From JACMLD01 sp038207265 (lineage in GTDB: Bacteria > Bacteroidota > Bacteroidia > Chitinophagales > Chitinophagaceae): a stretch of 64,000 nucleotides of DNA. Both the position numbers and the translations under genes were made by a program. The stretch is from the NCBI GenBank assembly GCA_038207265.1, contig JBBQZZ010000002.1, positions 124,001 to 188,000 on the forward strand. The letters are read 5' to 3'. The notes beneath the pieces were generated by a model that was given only the letters and a program-made list of their open reading frames with translations, ran no database searches and was not told where the DNA came from. How positions within the stretch are numbered: the stretch's first letter is position 1; the number at the start of each line of letters is the position of its first letter. This document shows, piece after piece, positions 42,306 to 50,556 of this stretch.

Positions 42306-43094
42306 CTAAATTTTTATTGATTGTAACAATTCATTCAGATAACCGGGTGCCAGTTTCAGCCGGCTACCATACCAGCTAAATATTTCGCCATCCACCAATA
42401 GTATCCTGCTCTCCGGCATTTTCTTTTGCAGATCTGCAATATGTTTTTCTTTAAAAGGGAAGGGTTCTGATGAGAGTAATATCAGCTGGCATTTCATTTC
42501 GATCAATTCATCGATCCTGATTGTTGGATAGCGCTGTTTGTTTTCAAAGAGATTCTCCAGGCCGCATTTTTGCATCAGGTGATGAATAAAAGTATCTCCA
42601 CCGACTGTCATATAGGGATCCTTCCAGATAAGATAACAGGTTTTTAATGATTGTTTCAACGGCTGAAGTTGCAAAAAATGCTCATTGATAGTTGTGATCA
42701 ATTTTTTAGCTTGTAAGATAAGGTCCGTCATTTCACCAATCTTCATTATCATTTCAAAAGATTCATCCAGTGTACTTATATCGCTTATCCATACGGGGTA
42801 GTCTTTAGCCAGTGTTTCTATCTGTGTTTTGTTATTCTCTTCTTTGTTAGCAATGATGAGATCGGGCGATAACCTTTTTATGATTTCAATATTTAATGTT
42901 TTAGTGCCCCCAACACTTGTTTTAGATGTTAACCAATGTTTTGGATGAACGCAAAATTTAGTAATACCGGTCACCTCATGCTCAAGACCCAATTCATACA
43001 ACAATTCTGTCTGTGATGGAACCAACGAAACAATGCGCCGGGGTGTTTGTACCAGGGTAACCAATCTGCCTGTTTGATCTTTAGATAAAATCAT
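42306..43094 (-). CDS. Helical backbone metal-receptor (BtuF-like) protein without signal peptide
   Basis: 262 residues from ATG 43094 (a GTG at 43109 gives five more). Periplasmic-binding-protein fold class III: RRIVSLVPSQTELLYELGLEHEVTGITKFCVHP, VGGTKTLNIEIIKRLSPDLIIANKEENN, and MTVGGDTFIHHLMQKCGLENLF. The family binds cobalamin or iron chelates for ABC uptake, but there is no signal peptide, so this member should be cytosolic. No transporter genes are near. It may have an intracellular cofactor role; that is inference. Confidence 0.75.
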   Translation of the reverse strand: MILSKDQTGRLVTLVQTPRRIVSLVPSQTELLYELGLEHEVTGITKFCVHPKHWLTSKTSVGGTKTLNIEIIKRLSPDLIIANKEENNKTQIETLAKDYPVWISDISTLDESFEMIMKIGEMTDLILQAKKLITTINEHFLQLQPLKQSLKTCYLIWKDPYMTVGGDTFIHHLMQKCGLENLFENKQRYPTIRIDELIEMKCQLILLSSEPFPFKEKHIADLQKKMPESRILLVDGEIFSWYGSRLKLAPGYLNELLQSIKI

Positions 43095-43210
43095 TTGCAA
43101 TTGTTTCACGTAAATTATAAGATTTTCCGATGATGGATTGAAAACAATTTTCAGGAAAATGTAAATAACGTAAAATGAAACAGGAAACTAAAGAGGATGT
43201 AGTGGGAGAA

Positions 43211-43264
43211 ATTCATATTGCCTCCTGCTAAATTTTTACTATTAGCAGGAGGTAATTGATGAAT
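43211..43264. repeat. Long inverted repeat (hairpin)
   Basis: CCTCCTGCTAA (43221-43231) pairs perfectly with TTAGCAGGAGG (43242-43252), and ATTCAT (43211-43216) with ATGAAT (43259-43264), so the stem continues with small bulges. There is no T-run, so it is not a standard terminator. It lies about 120 bases upstream of the metal-receptor gene. Confidence 0.65.
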
Positions 43265-43424
43265 AATCTTGTTTCTGGTGATAATCAGATAGGCGGTTCG
43301 TCAAAAACTGGTTTTACGGAAATTGGATTTCAATAACGATTTTTCGCTTGATAATTTCTGTAGGATATTAGTAACTTTCAAGGACAATGGATTTTAAAAC
43401 CGGGCCTCTTATAATCTTAAACAA

Positions 43425-43546
43425 AAAATAAAAAAAAAGTTGACTGATACTGGATTTAAAAGTTTTTCCTGGATAATTGGATATCGGGATAAGGTTTGTC
43501 TTGGTTTGTTTCGCTGGATATTGGATGTCGAATATCAATCAACTTC
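43425..43546 (-). ncRNA. Candidate small RNA with closing stem and poly-U end
   Basis: On the minus strand a TACATTTG box (plus 43552-43559) would start RNA at about 43546. The RNA would begin with GTTGATTGATA (43543-43533), which pairs 10 of 11 with TATCAGTCAAC (43449-43439), and this is followed directly by nine U. The interior has five AUCCA words in mostly unpaired sequence. It could also be one more copy of the GTTGA/TGGAT repeat family, so an RNA gene is only a possibility. Confidence 0.35.
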
Positions 43547-43764
43547 TGGTACAAATGTAGATGCTACGAACAGGGTAGAAAAGAGCGCTTTTAACAGATT
43601 TTTAATCTGCGGTATTCATCATTGAAATAGTAAAGATTGCATTTTATTATTCGTAGATAAACTTCATTTTATGTCGTATTAATACGAAACTGCCTATGGA
43701 AAAATGGAAAGTAGAAGAAAATAGTGTTTTGATCCTGTATTGCCAGTATGTAGTACCGTGCAAA

Positions 43765-45126
43765 CTATTTCCCCAATGCATTGATTACATCATACTTTGT
43801 AACAATATGAAAACTACCGGTGTCATCTTTGCTCAGAACAGCACCGTTTTCTTTATTAATTAATGTACTTAATTTTTCAATGGGCGTATTAAATTCAACA
43901 ATGGGAAATGCAGGTTCAATAACACTTTCTACTGTAGCATTTTTTATATCCGGATTTGAAAACACTTTTTGAAACAATCCACTTTCACTGATAGCGCCAA
44001 CAATGCCATTGCCATTGATTACGGGCAGATGTTCAATGTCATACTTTTTCATAAGAGCAACCGCTTCAGCAACGGTATGTTTCGGATCAACACTGACTAA
44101 TTTTTGATTGGCGGCACGTCCATTTACAATGTCTTTAAAAGTTTTAACATCAAGAAAGCCGCGTTCCATCATCCATTGATCATTATAAATTTTGCCAACA
44201 TACCGGCTTCCATGATCATGAAAAATACAAACCACCACGTCATCAGATTTCAATTGATTTTTTAACTGCATCAATCCCTGCAAACAACTTCCTGCGCTAT
44301 ATCCACAAAACAATCCTTCTTCTTTGGCAATACGCCTTGCCATTACTGCACCATCTTTGTCGGTAACTTTTACAAATTGGTCAATATAGGTCATATCATA
44401 ATTGGCCGGAACAAAATCTTCACCAAACCCTTCGCTGATATAAGGATAAACTTCTTTTTGATCCAATTCACCTGTTTCAAAATATTTTTTTAACAAAGAA
44501 CCGTAGCTATCAACTGCCCATACTTTGATAGCAGGGTTTTTTTCTTTCAGATATTTGCCAGTTCCGATTATGGTACCACCTGTACCGGTAGCTACTATCA
44601 GGTGTGATATTTTTCCATCCGTTTGTTCCCATATTTCAGGTCCGGTTTGCTCGTAATGTGCAAGCCTGTTTGCAAGATTATCGTATTGGTTCACGTACCA
44701 GGAATTGGGCACTTCAGTGGCCAGTCTCTTCGATACTGAATAATAAGAACGCGGATCATCGGGTTCAACATTGGTGGGGCATACAATTACTTCTGCCCCT
44801 ACTGCTTTTAGAATGTCTGCTTTTTCTTTTGATTGTTTATCTGTTGTGGTGAAAATGCACTTATATCCTTTAACACAAGCTGCCAATGCCAGGCCCATAC
44901 CTGTATTGCCACTTGTGCCTTCAATGATGGTTCCACCCGGTTTTATTTTTCCTTCCTGTTCTGCCACTTCAAGCATTTTTAGTGCCATGCGATCTTTAAT
45001 AGAATTACCGGGATTAAAATATTCTACTTTGGCCAATACGGTGCAAGGTAATGCCTTTGTTATTTTATTCAATTTTATAAGTGGCGTATTGCCAATCGTC
45101 TCGAGGATATTATTCTTGATATTCAT
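43765..45126 (-). CDS. Cystathionine beta-synthase (PLP domain plus CBS pair)
   Basis: 453 residues. PLP fold type II domain: NNILETIGNTPLIKLNKI, the PLP Lys44 in NPGNSIKDRM, the Asn/Gly loop IEGTSGNTGMGLA, and GTGGTIIGTGKYLK. From about 335 on a CBS pair (HTVAEAVALMKKYDIEHLPVI ... GAISESGLF) that is likely an adenosyl or SAM sensor. It condenses serine and homocysteine into cystathionine, or acts as a cysteine synthase; the CBS pair favours the former. A weak TACCTTTA box (plus 45146-45153) and a perfect palindrome at 45128-45143 precede it. Monocistronic. Confidence 0.85.
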   Translation of the reverse strand: MNIKNNILETIGNTPLIKLNKITKALPCTVLAKVEYFNPGNSIKDRMALKMLEVAEQEGKIKPGGTIIEGTSGNTGMGLALAACVKGYKCIFTTTDKQSKEKADILKAVGAEVIVCPTNVEPDDPRSYYSVSKRLATEVPNSWYVNQYDNLANRLAHYEQTGPEIWEQTDGKISHLIVATGTGGTIIGTGKYLKEKNPAIKVWAVDSYGSLLKKYFETGELDQKEVYPYISEGFGEDFVPANYDMTYIDQFVKVTDKDGAVMARRIAKEEGLFCGYSAGSCLQGLMQLKNQLKSDDVVVCIFHDHGSRYVGKIYNDQWMMERGFLDVKTFKDIVNGRAANQKLVSVDPKHTVAEAVALMKKYDIEHLPVINGNGIVGAISESGLFQKVFSNPDIKNATVESVIEPAFPIVEFNTPIEKLSTLINKENGAVLSKDDTGSFHIVTKYDVINALGK

Positions 45127-45127
45127 A

Positions 45128-45143
45128 ATTCATTTAAATGAAT
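45128..45143 (-). promoter_or_regulatory. Operator-like palindrome at the cystathionine beta-synthase start
   Basis: ATTCATTTAAATGAAT is a perfect 16-base palindrome directly before the ATG (45126-45124) and directly after a TACCTTTA box (plus 45146-45153), so it would cover the transcription start. This is the position expected for a repressor site; the regulator is unknown. Confidence 0.5.
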
Positions 45144-45354
45144 CGTAAAGGTAGGATTTTTAAAGGCCTTAATAAATCAGCATTGTTTGCGGTCGCGTTA
45201 AATTTTTACGTTCCACCATTTGTGTATAAATGAGAAACAACATTCGGCCAGGTTTATTCATTACATTTTCATCGTTCGGTGCAGTATTTATAATTCGTTC
45301 AATCTGTTTTTATCAGCAACAAATCAGAATAGATTCTTACGTAGCTTCGTTCTT

Positions 45355-45999
45355 ATGAAAGTGTATTTTATAAGTGGTTTGGCTGCTGATTGCAGGGTGT
45401 TTAAACACATCAGGTTACCGGCACATTGCGAAGCTGTGTTTATAGAATGGATAGCGCCGGAAAAAAATGAATCATTGAGAGCTTATTCTTTAAGGCTTGC
45501 GAACATCATTGATAGAAATGAACCCTTTGCTATTATTGGTTTATCGATGGGAGGTATGATTACTACAGAAATAATCAAATTGTATAGGCCGGTAGCCACA
45601 GTTCTTATTTCCAGCATTCCCTGTTCAAGCCAGTTGCCGGGCTATTTCAAAGTGGCCGGTAAACTAAGGATGTATAAAATAGTTCCTGTTTCATTTGCAA
45701 AATCCCTGTCAATGATGAAACGTTTGTTCTCAGCAGAGTCTGGCGAGGATAAAGCGACGCTGAAACAAATTATCAGAGACAGTGATCCAACGTTCATAAA
45801 ATGGGCAATGGGTGCCATTCTCAATTGGAAGAACGATGAATTGCCGGAATCTTTTATACATATACATGGATCAAAAGACGAAGTATTGCCTTTGCGATTT
45901 ACAAATCCCACACACATAATTAATAACGCCGGTCACTTAATGGTGATGGATAGGGCAAAAGAAATTAACGCGATACTGGAGCAGGTATTTGCCACCTGA
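45355..45999 (+). CDS. Alpha/beta hydrolase
   Basis: 214 residues from ATG 45355 (MKVYFISGLAADCRVF); the frame runs upstream to 45220 without a family-like N terminus. Nucleophile elbow AIIGLSMGGM; a late Asp in HGSKDEVLP; final His in NNAGHLMV. Small serine hydrolase of unknown substrate. A TAGCTTCG box at 45341-45348 may be its promoter. It is divergent from the cystathionine synthase gene and just ahead of tex. Confidence 0.8.
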   Translation: MKVYFISGLAADCRVFKHIRLPAHCEAVFIEWIAPEKNESLRAYSLRLANIIDRNEPFAIIGLSMGGMITTEIIKLYRPVATVLISSIPCSSQLPGYFKVAGKLRMYKIVPVSFAKSLSMMKRLFSAESGEDKATLKQIIRDSDPTFIKWAMGAILNWKNDELPESFIHIHGSKDEVLPLRFTNPTHIINNAGHLMVMDRAKEINAILEQVFAT

Positions 46000-46048
46000 T
46001 AGAGGATCGCTGTTGATAAAACAAAATATTTTCTTCCGGCTCAACAAC

Positions 46049-46056
46049 TATTTTTG
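46049..46056 (+). promoter_or_regulatory. -7 box (TATTTTTG) of tex
   Basis: A perfect TAnnTTTG box, 26 bases before the ATG at 46082. There is no TTG at the right distance. Confidence 0.4.
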
Positions 46057-46081
46057 CTGCCCGGCTGAAAAATCAGTTTTA

Positions 46082-48358
46082 ATGCAAACAAATATGATCG
46101 AAGGAAAATACATTCAACGGATAGCTGTGAAACTGAATATTTCCATTAAACAAGTTATCAGTATTCACGATTTGCAAAGTGAAGGTGGTACCATTCCATT
46201 CATTGCGCGGTATCGCAAAGAAGCAACGGGCAACCTGGACGAAGTAATAATAGGACAGGTAGCAGATGAAATAAAATATTTTGCTGAATTAGATAAGAGA
46301 AAGGAAACTGTTATCAAAACTATTGAAGGCCTGGGTAAACTTACACCAGCGCTAAAGACGCGCATAGAGGATTGCTTTGATACTACCGTGCTGGAAGACA
46401 TCTATCTTCCGTATAAACCAAAACGAAAAACGAAAGCAACGCAGGCGATCGAAAAGGGATTGGAGCCACTGGCTAAAATCATTTTTGAACAGGGGGCACA
46501 GGATCCAGTCAGTGAAGCCCAATCCTTTATCAACGAAAATGTAAAAGACAGCAAAGAGGCATTACAAGGTGCCCGGGATATTATTGCAGAATGGATAGCA
46601 GAGAATGAACAGGCAAGGAACAATATCCGGCAATTGTTTACTGAAACGGCAGTCTTGCATTCAAAAGCCGTGAATAGTAAAAAGGAAGAAACCGAAGCAC
46701 AGAAGTACCGAGATTATTTTGATTTCAGTGAGCCGCTGGCACATTGTCCTTCTCACCGGGTGCTTGCCATTCGCAGGGGCGAGAAAGAAGGGTTTCTTAT
46801 TATGGATATTAATATTGACAAGGAACCCGCGTTGGACGAACTAAATAGAAATTTTTTAAAAAATTCGAATGCCAATGCTGCCGAGGTCAGAAAGGCAATT
46901 GAAGATTGTTTTGAACGATTGCTCAAACCTTCTATAGAAAATGAATTTCGTTTACTCAGTAAGAATAAAGCAGATGAAGAAGCCATACATGTATTTACAG
47001 AAAATCTGAGACAATTATTACTGGCTTCACCGCTCGGTTCTAAAAGAGTGCTGGCGCTTGATCCGGGTTTCCGGACCGGTTGCAAACTGGTTTGCCTCGA
47101 TGCACAAGGGAATTTTTTATATAATTCAACTATTTATACCTTATCAGAAAATCAGGTACAGGACGCCGTTAGAGAATTAAAATACCTGGTAGCCAAATAT
47201 AAAATTGAAGCCATCGGCATTGGCAATGGTACCGCCGGCAGGGAAACCGAGCACCTGGTCCGTGGTATTGACTTTGGAGAAAAAGTGAGTGTATTCCAGG
47301 TGAATGAAAGCGGCGCTTCAATTTATTCTGCTTCAGAGGTTGCAAGGGAAGAATTTCCGGATCAGGATGTAACCGTACGGGGTGCCATCAGCATCGGAAG
47401 AAGATTATTGGATCCGCTGAGTGAATTGGTAAAAATTGATCCCAAGTCTATTGGTGTTGGACAGTACCAGCACGATGTGAATCAAACAAAATTGAAAGAT
47501 GGGTTGGACAAGGTTGTGGAAAGCGCAGTGAACTTCGTAGGGGTAGATGTTAATACCGCTTCCAAACATTTATTATTATATGTGTCTGGTCTTGGTACAA
47601 CACTCGCAAAAAATATTGTAGAATATCGGTTGAAAAATGGTCCGTTTAAAAGCCGTGCTGCATTAAAGAAAGTTCCCATGATGGGTCCTAAGAGTTTTGA
47701 ACAATGCGCCGGATTTTTGCGCATTCCTGATGCTGAAAATATTTTGGATCGTTCTTCCGTTCACCCGGAAAGCTACCACGTGGTAGAAGCCATGGCAAAG
47801 GATCTGCAGGCCTCGTTGGAAGAATTGGTGAATCAGTCAGCACTTCGCAGGAAAATTGTCAGGCAACAATATGTTTCAGAAGCAATTGGTGAATTTACAA
47901 TCAACGACATTTTAAAAGAGTTGGAAAAACCCGGAAGGGATCCGCGCAATCACATTGAGGAATTTCGTTTCGACGATACCATTAAAACAATTGAAGATGT
48001 AAAACCAGGCATGATTGTACCTGGCCTTGTTACCAACATTACCAACTTTGGAGCATTTGTAGATATTGGTGTTAAGCAAGACGGACTGGTTCATATTTCT
48101 CAACTCAGTAATACATTTGTTTCTGATCCAAATGAAGTAGTGAAACTGCAACAGAAGGTGATGGTGACAATAACGGAAGTAGATGTAAACAGAAAACGAA
48201 TTGCATTGACGATGAAGACAGCAAGTGGGGAGAGGCAAGTGGCTAGCGGGGAAAGAAAACTTAATAATAAACCGGTAAATAAAAATATCAGGCAGCAAGA
48301 GCAACCCTTGAATGTATTTCAGGCAAAGCTTGCGGAATTAAAGAAAAAGTTATCGTGA
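46082..48358 (+). CDS. tex: Tex family RNA-binding transcription accessory protein
   Basis: 758 residues from ATG 46082. Order: N-terminal Tex helical domain (QRIAVKLNISIKQVISIHDLQSEGGTIPFIARYRKEATGNLDEV), YqgF-like domain (VLALDPGFRTGCKLVCLD), helix-hairpin-helix repeats (FKSRAALKKVPMMGPKSFEQCAGFLRI), and the C-terminal S1 domain (GMIVPGLVTNITNFGAFVDIGVKQDGLVHISQLS). It binds RNA and affects transcription; the precise role is not settled. A short Lys/Glu-rich tail follows the S1 domain. It is a single gene and converges with the anti-sigma gene. Confidence 0.93.
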   Translation: MQTNMIEGKYIQRIAVKLNISIKQVISIHDLQSEGGTIPFIARYRKEATGNLDEVIIGQVADEIKYFAELDKRKETVIKTIEGLGKLTPALKTRIEDCFDTTVLEDIYLPYKPKRKTKATQAIEKGLEPLAKIIFEQGAQDPVSEAQSFINENVKDSKEALQGARDIIAEWIAENEQARNNIRQLFTETAVLHSKAVNSKKEETEAQKYRDYFDFSEPLAHCPSHRVLAIRRGEKEGFLIMDINIDKEPALDELNRNFLKNSNANAAEVRKAIEDCFERLLKPSIENEFRLLSKNKADEEAIHVFTENLRQLLLASPLGSKRVLALDPGFRTGCKLVCLDAQGNFLYNSTIYTLSENQVQDAVRELKYLVAKYKIEAIGIGNGTAGRETEHLVRGIDFGEKVSVFQVNESGASIYSASEVAREEFPDQDVTVRGAISIGRRLLDPLSELVKIDPKSIGVGQYQHDVNQTKLKDGLDKVVESAVNFVGVDVNTASKHLLLYVSGLGTTLAKNIVEYRLKNGPFKSRAALKKVPMMGPKSFEQCAGFLRIPDAENILDRSSVHPESYHVVEAMAKDLQASLEELVNQSALRRKIVRQQYVSEAIGEFTINDILKELEKPGRDPRNHIEEFRFDDTIKTIEDVKPGMIVPGLVTNITNFGAFVDIGVKQDGLVHISQLSNTFVSDPNEVVKLQQKVMVTITEVDVNRKRIALTMKTASGERQVASGERKLNNKPVNKNIRQQEQPLNVFQAKLAELKKKLS

Positions 48359-48370
48359 TTTTCGAACGAA

Positions 48371-48424
48371 GCCCTCCTGAAGAATCAGAAGGGCATATCG
48401 GACCATCCCGATAGCGACCGGGAC
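48371..48424. repeat. Two small hairpins between tex and the anti-sigma gene
   Basis: GCCCT...AGGGC (48371-48394, with CTGA/TCAG inside) and TCCCG...CGGGA (48406-48423). There is no T-run after either, so they may be weak terminators or dispersed palindromic repeats of the TCCCGATAGC type known from this phylum. Confidence 0.4.
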
Positions 48425-48468
48425 AGCTATTTAAAAAGCAAATAAGTTTTTAATGATTTAAGGTCAGC

Positions 48469-48993
48469 TTATGCATGTCTTTCCTGCATTTCCTTTCTTT
48501 TTTTACCGAGGTACATATCCAGCAGCATAAGGCCCATTACCACATTAACCATCATGAAAATAGTGGAGTAAGTACTATTGAAGAATTTACTGAAGTCTAT
48601 TTTATTAATGTTGTATTTCGAAAGCAGATCTGTGCCGGTACCTGAATCTGCCCAGTTGATCTGACCCAATCCGTATACCAGTAAACCTGCAATCATAGCA
48701 AGGAAAAAGATGCCGATGCCATAAATAATTTTCTTGTTGATATAAGTTTTTGCTGCAGGTGTGATCTGGTAACGTGTAATCTCTTCCATTACATTTAAAG
48801 AGAAGCGCATAGAAGGTTCTTCCAGTTCAATTGAATTGATCATGAGTTGATGCACCTCCAACAACTCCTGGTATTTTTTACGCCACTCTTCCTGGGAAGC
48901 AATCAACTGTTCTACAAAGCTCTTGTCTTCACTACTGAGCGAACCATCAATGTAATCCCAGAGGCGCTCATCTATATTTTGTTGTGTATTCAT
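48469..48993 (-). CDS. Anti-sigma-factor-like membrane protein
   Basis: 174 residues: a cytosolic N-terminal domain with the typical DERLWDYIDGSLSSEDKSFVEQL start of anti-sigma proteins, then membrane segments at about 88-110 (IYGIGIFFLAMIAGLLVYGL) and about 142-162. The zinc His-Cys motif is missing, so this is a non-zinc type. It lies 148 bases after the ECF sigma gene in the same direction and should hold that sigma factor at the membrane. No sigma-type promoter copy was seen in front of it, so it depends on the sigma gene's promoter. Confidence 0.75.
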   Translation of the reverse strand: MNTQQNIDERLWDYIDGSLSSEDKSFVEQLIASQEEWRKKYQELLEVHQLMINSIELEEPSMRFSLNVMEEITRYQITPAAKTYINKKIIYGIGIFFLAMIAGLLVYGLGQINWADSGTGTDLLSKYNINKIDFSKFFNSTYSTIFMMVNVVMGLMLLDMYLGKKRKEMQERHA

Positions 48994-49141
48994 TTTGTAA
49001 ACCTGTTTGCAAATGTTTTATAAAATTAATCTATTGGCATTGGATATGAAAGAAATGGCTGTTAAAGCTTGCCTTGTTCGTAAGTTGATCTGATTACAGT
49101 ACCAATCCATTTATCTCATTTAAGCCGGTCAGTCGAGGACA

Positions 49142-49723
49142 TCAGACCAAATCTCTCACTTCTTGTGCAAAATGCTTTTCCATTTTTTCTTTCAATCTTA
49201 CCCTGGCACGGTGTAATTTTACTTTTATCGTGTTGGGTTCAATGCCCATAATTTCCCCAATTTCTTCAAGGCTCTGTTCGCCTTTATAAAAAAGAGTAAT
49301 GATCCTGGCGTCATCGGGGCTCAGCAATTGAATGGCTTCGTTTACCATTGCAATTCTTGATTTTTGCTCTACCTGGTTTGCCCGCATACCCCCATCAATA
49401 TTATCTGCCACCGCAAAAACTTTTTCATCATCCAGCGAACGTGTATCCAAACGCTTCTTCCTTAGAAAAGTAATGCAGGAAGTATTAACAATGGTATACA
49501 ACCAGGTACTGAATTTTGAATCGCCACGAAAATCCGAGAGGCAGCGATAAGCTTTAACAAAAATATCCTGCGCAATTTCTTCGGCATCCTCCCTGCTATT
49601 GGTATACCGTAAACAAATTGTAAAAACGAAATTTTGGTATCGTTTTACTATTTCGGCGTAAGCTTGTTTGTCGCCCTGCAGTATCCTGCTGATTATTTCG
49701 CTATCGTTTGGTCCGCTTTGCAT
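49142..49723 (-). CDS. ECF sigma-70 family RNA polymerase sigma factor
   Basis: 193 residues: region 2 (YAEIVKRYQNFVFTICLRYTNSREDAEEIAQDIFVKAYRCLSDF ... FSTWLYTIVNTSCITFLRKKR) and region 4 (LLSPDDARIITLFYKGEQSLEEIGEIMGIEPNTIKVKLHRARVRLKEKM). It is followed by the anti-sigma gene and has a divergent DUF6249 gene 400 bases upstream. A TGTAACC-N15-TAGTC site reads into it (plus 49737-49763), and two more read into the DUF6249 gene, which suggests autoregulation. The inducing signal is unknown. Confidence 0.92.
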   Translation of the reverse strand: MQSGPNDSEIISRILQGDKQAYAEIVKRYQNFVFTICLRYTNSREDAEEIAQDIFVKAYRCLSDFRGDSKFSTWLYTIVNTSCITFLRKKRLDTRSLDDEKVFAVADNIDGGMRANQVEQKSRIAMVNEAIQLLSPDDARIITLFYKGEQSLEEIGEIMGIEPNTIKVKLHRARVRLKEKMEKHFAQEVRDLV

Positions 49724-49736
49724 TGAACAGTTATAT

Positions 49737-49763
49737 GACTACTGGTTAAAATAAAAGGTTACA
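49737..49763 (-). promoter_or_regulatory. ECF-sigma promoter of the sigma gene (copy 1)
   Basis: On the minus strand TGTAACC (plus 49757-49763), 15 bases, TAGTC (plus 49737-49741); the ATG of the sigma gene is 14 bases further. The extended bases AACTG before and CAG before TAGTC match copies 2 and 3. Confidence 0.72.
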
Positions 49764-49938
49764 GTTTTTCTACATTTCAGGGATAAATTGGAATACTATA
49801 TATTATAGTTTGTCTTGTAGTTTTGATAAGACGGATAAGTTGACCAGACAAAATAAAGTCAATTTTAGCCCTCAGGAAAGAGCGAAACGCCTGAAATCAC
49901 CCTTTTGCCTCGCCAAAATAGCTTTTTTACCGGTGAAC

Positions 49939-49966
49939 TGTAACCTTTCATTTTTACCGGTAGTCT
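49939..49966 (+). promoter_or_regulatory. ECF-sigma promoter towards DUF6249 (copy 2)
   Basis: TGTAACC (49939-49945), 15 bases, TAGTCT (49961-49966), preceded by GAAC and with CCGG before TAGTCT. About 165 bases before the DUF6249 start. Confidence 0.7.
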
Positions 49967-50052
49967 CAGGTATTGTAAGTTCTTTGAAAGGTTTAGAAAA
50001 AGGGCAAAATAGGAACCCCTTAAGCTAGCCTTCAAAAAAAGTTCAGAAAGAC

Positions 50053-50080
50053 TGTAACCGGGGCGAACGACTGGTAGTCT
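50053..50080 (+). promoter_or_regulatory. ECF-sigma promoter towards DUF6249 (copy 3)
   Basis: TGTAACC (50053-50059), 15 bases, TAGTCT (50075-50080), preceded by GAC and with CTGG before TAGTCT. Leader of about 43 bases to the ATG at 50130. Confidence 0.72.
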
Positions 50081-50129
50081 TAGATAGAACAAAGCAAACA
50101 ACTTTAATTAAAATATAAAATTTACAATT

Positions 50130-50486
50130 ATGCACGGCGGAGAAATGTTAATCCCAATCTTAATACCACTTGGTTTTTTTGCGATGATTTTCGGAATCGT
50201 TTATATGAAAAGCAGGGAAAACCTGGCTATGATTGAAAAAGGATTAAATCCAAAAGAATTTGCCAATAGACCCGCACCTTATAAAAACCTGAAATGGGGT
50301 TTGTTATTGATTGGTTCCGGTATTGGTTTAACATTAGCGTATTTCATTACCATTTATATGTTGCACGATGATGAGAATCCGGCACTTTGGTTTGCGTTCA
50401 TAGGTATTGGCGGAGGCCTGGGTTTACTGGGTTCATACAAAATTGAAAAGAAAGAATACTGGGACAAGAGTTCAAATAATAGCTAA
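50130..50486 (+). CDS. DUF6249 small membrane protein
   Basis: 118 residues with membrane segments at about 7-25 (LIPILIPLGFFAMIFGIVYM), 54-77 and 84-103, and a conserved segment ENLAMIEKGLNPKEF between them. A short basic-to-acidic tail follows. The family is known as a neighbour of ECF sigma/anti-sigma genes in Bacteroidota. With two copies of the sigma promoter in front, it is likely the main target of this sigma factor. Its biochemical role is unknown. Confidence 0.82.
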   Translation: MHGGEMLIPILIPLGFFAMIFGIVYMKSRENLAMIEKGLNPKEFANRPAPYKNLKWGLLLIGSGIGLTLAYFITIYMLHDDENPALWFAFIGIGGGLGLLGSYKIEKKEYWDKSSNNS

Positions 50487-50524
50487 TTGATACATCATAT
50501 ATAATTCCCACCTTATCCTCTCCT

Positions 50525-50556
50525 GAGCACTCTTATTAGATAGGAGTGCTCTTTCT
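50525..50556 (+). terminator. Terminator of the DUF6249 gene
   Basis: 8-bp stem GAGCACTC / GAGTGCTC with an 11-base loop, followed by TTTCT. It lies 38 bases after the stop. Confidence 0.75.

Larger units (their letters stand above)
43110..43764. other. 650-base gene-free region with hairpins and TGGAT-rich repeats
   Basis: No credible ORF. It contains the 54-base inverted repeat at 43211-43264, a stretch with several degenerate TTGGATT words (43321-43400), a possible minus-strand small RNA at 43425-43546, and a perfect 14-base palindrome TCGTATTAATACGA at 43674-43687. No cobalamin riboswitch box was seen. Confidence 0.5.
49724..50129. other. Intergenic region with three matching ECF-type promoters
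   Basis: No real gene (a 72-codon frame at 49810-50028 has non-protein composition). It contains the three promoter-like sites listed separately. Confidence 0.6.

Noticed and set aside
43110..43300. Cobalamin riboswitch in front of the BtuF-like gene
   Set aside because: No GCCACTG-type B12 box or other core motif on the minus strand.
43439..43543. Integron attC site (GTTGAC ... TCAAC arms)
   Set aside because: The core sites are in the wrong order and do not fit GTTRRRY/RYYYAAC; no integrase or cassette genes nearby.
43440..43625. 61-codon plus-strand frame as a gene
   Set aside because: It runs through the TGGAT repeat and the closing-stem region, has no family-like sequence and does not begin with ATG.
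49810..50028. 72-codon plus-strand frame between sigma and DUF6249 genes
   Set aside because: It overlaps a clear promoter copy, and composition (many Ser, Asn, Lys without pattern) is not protein-like.
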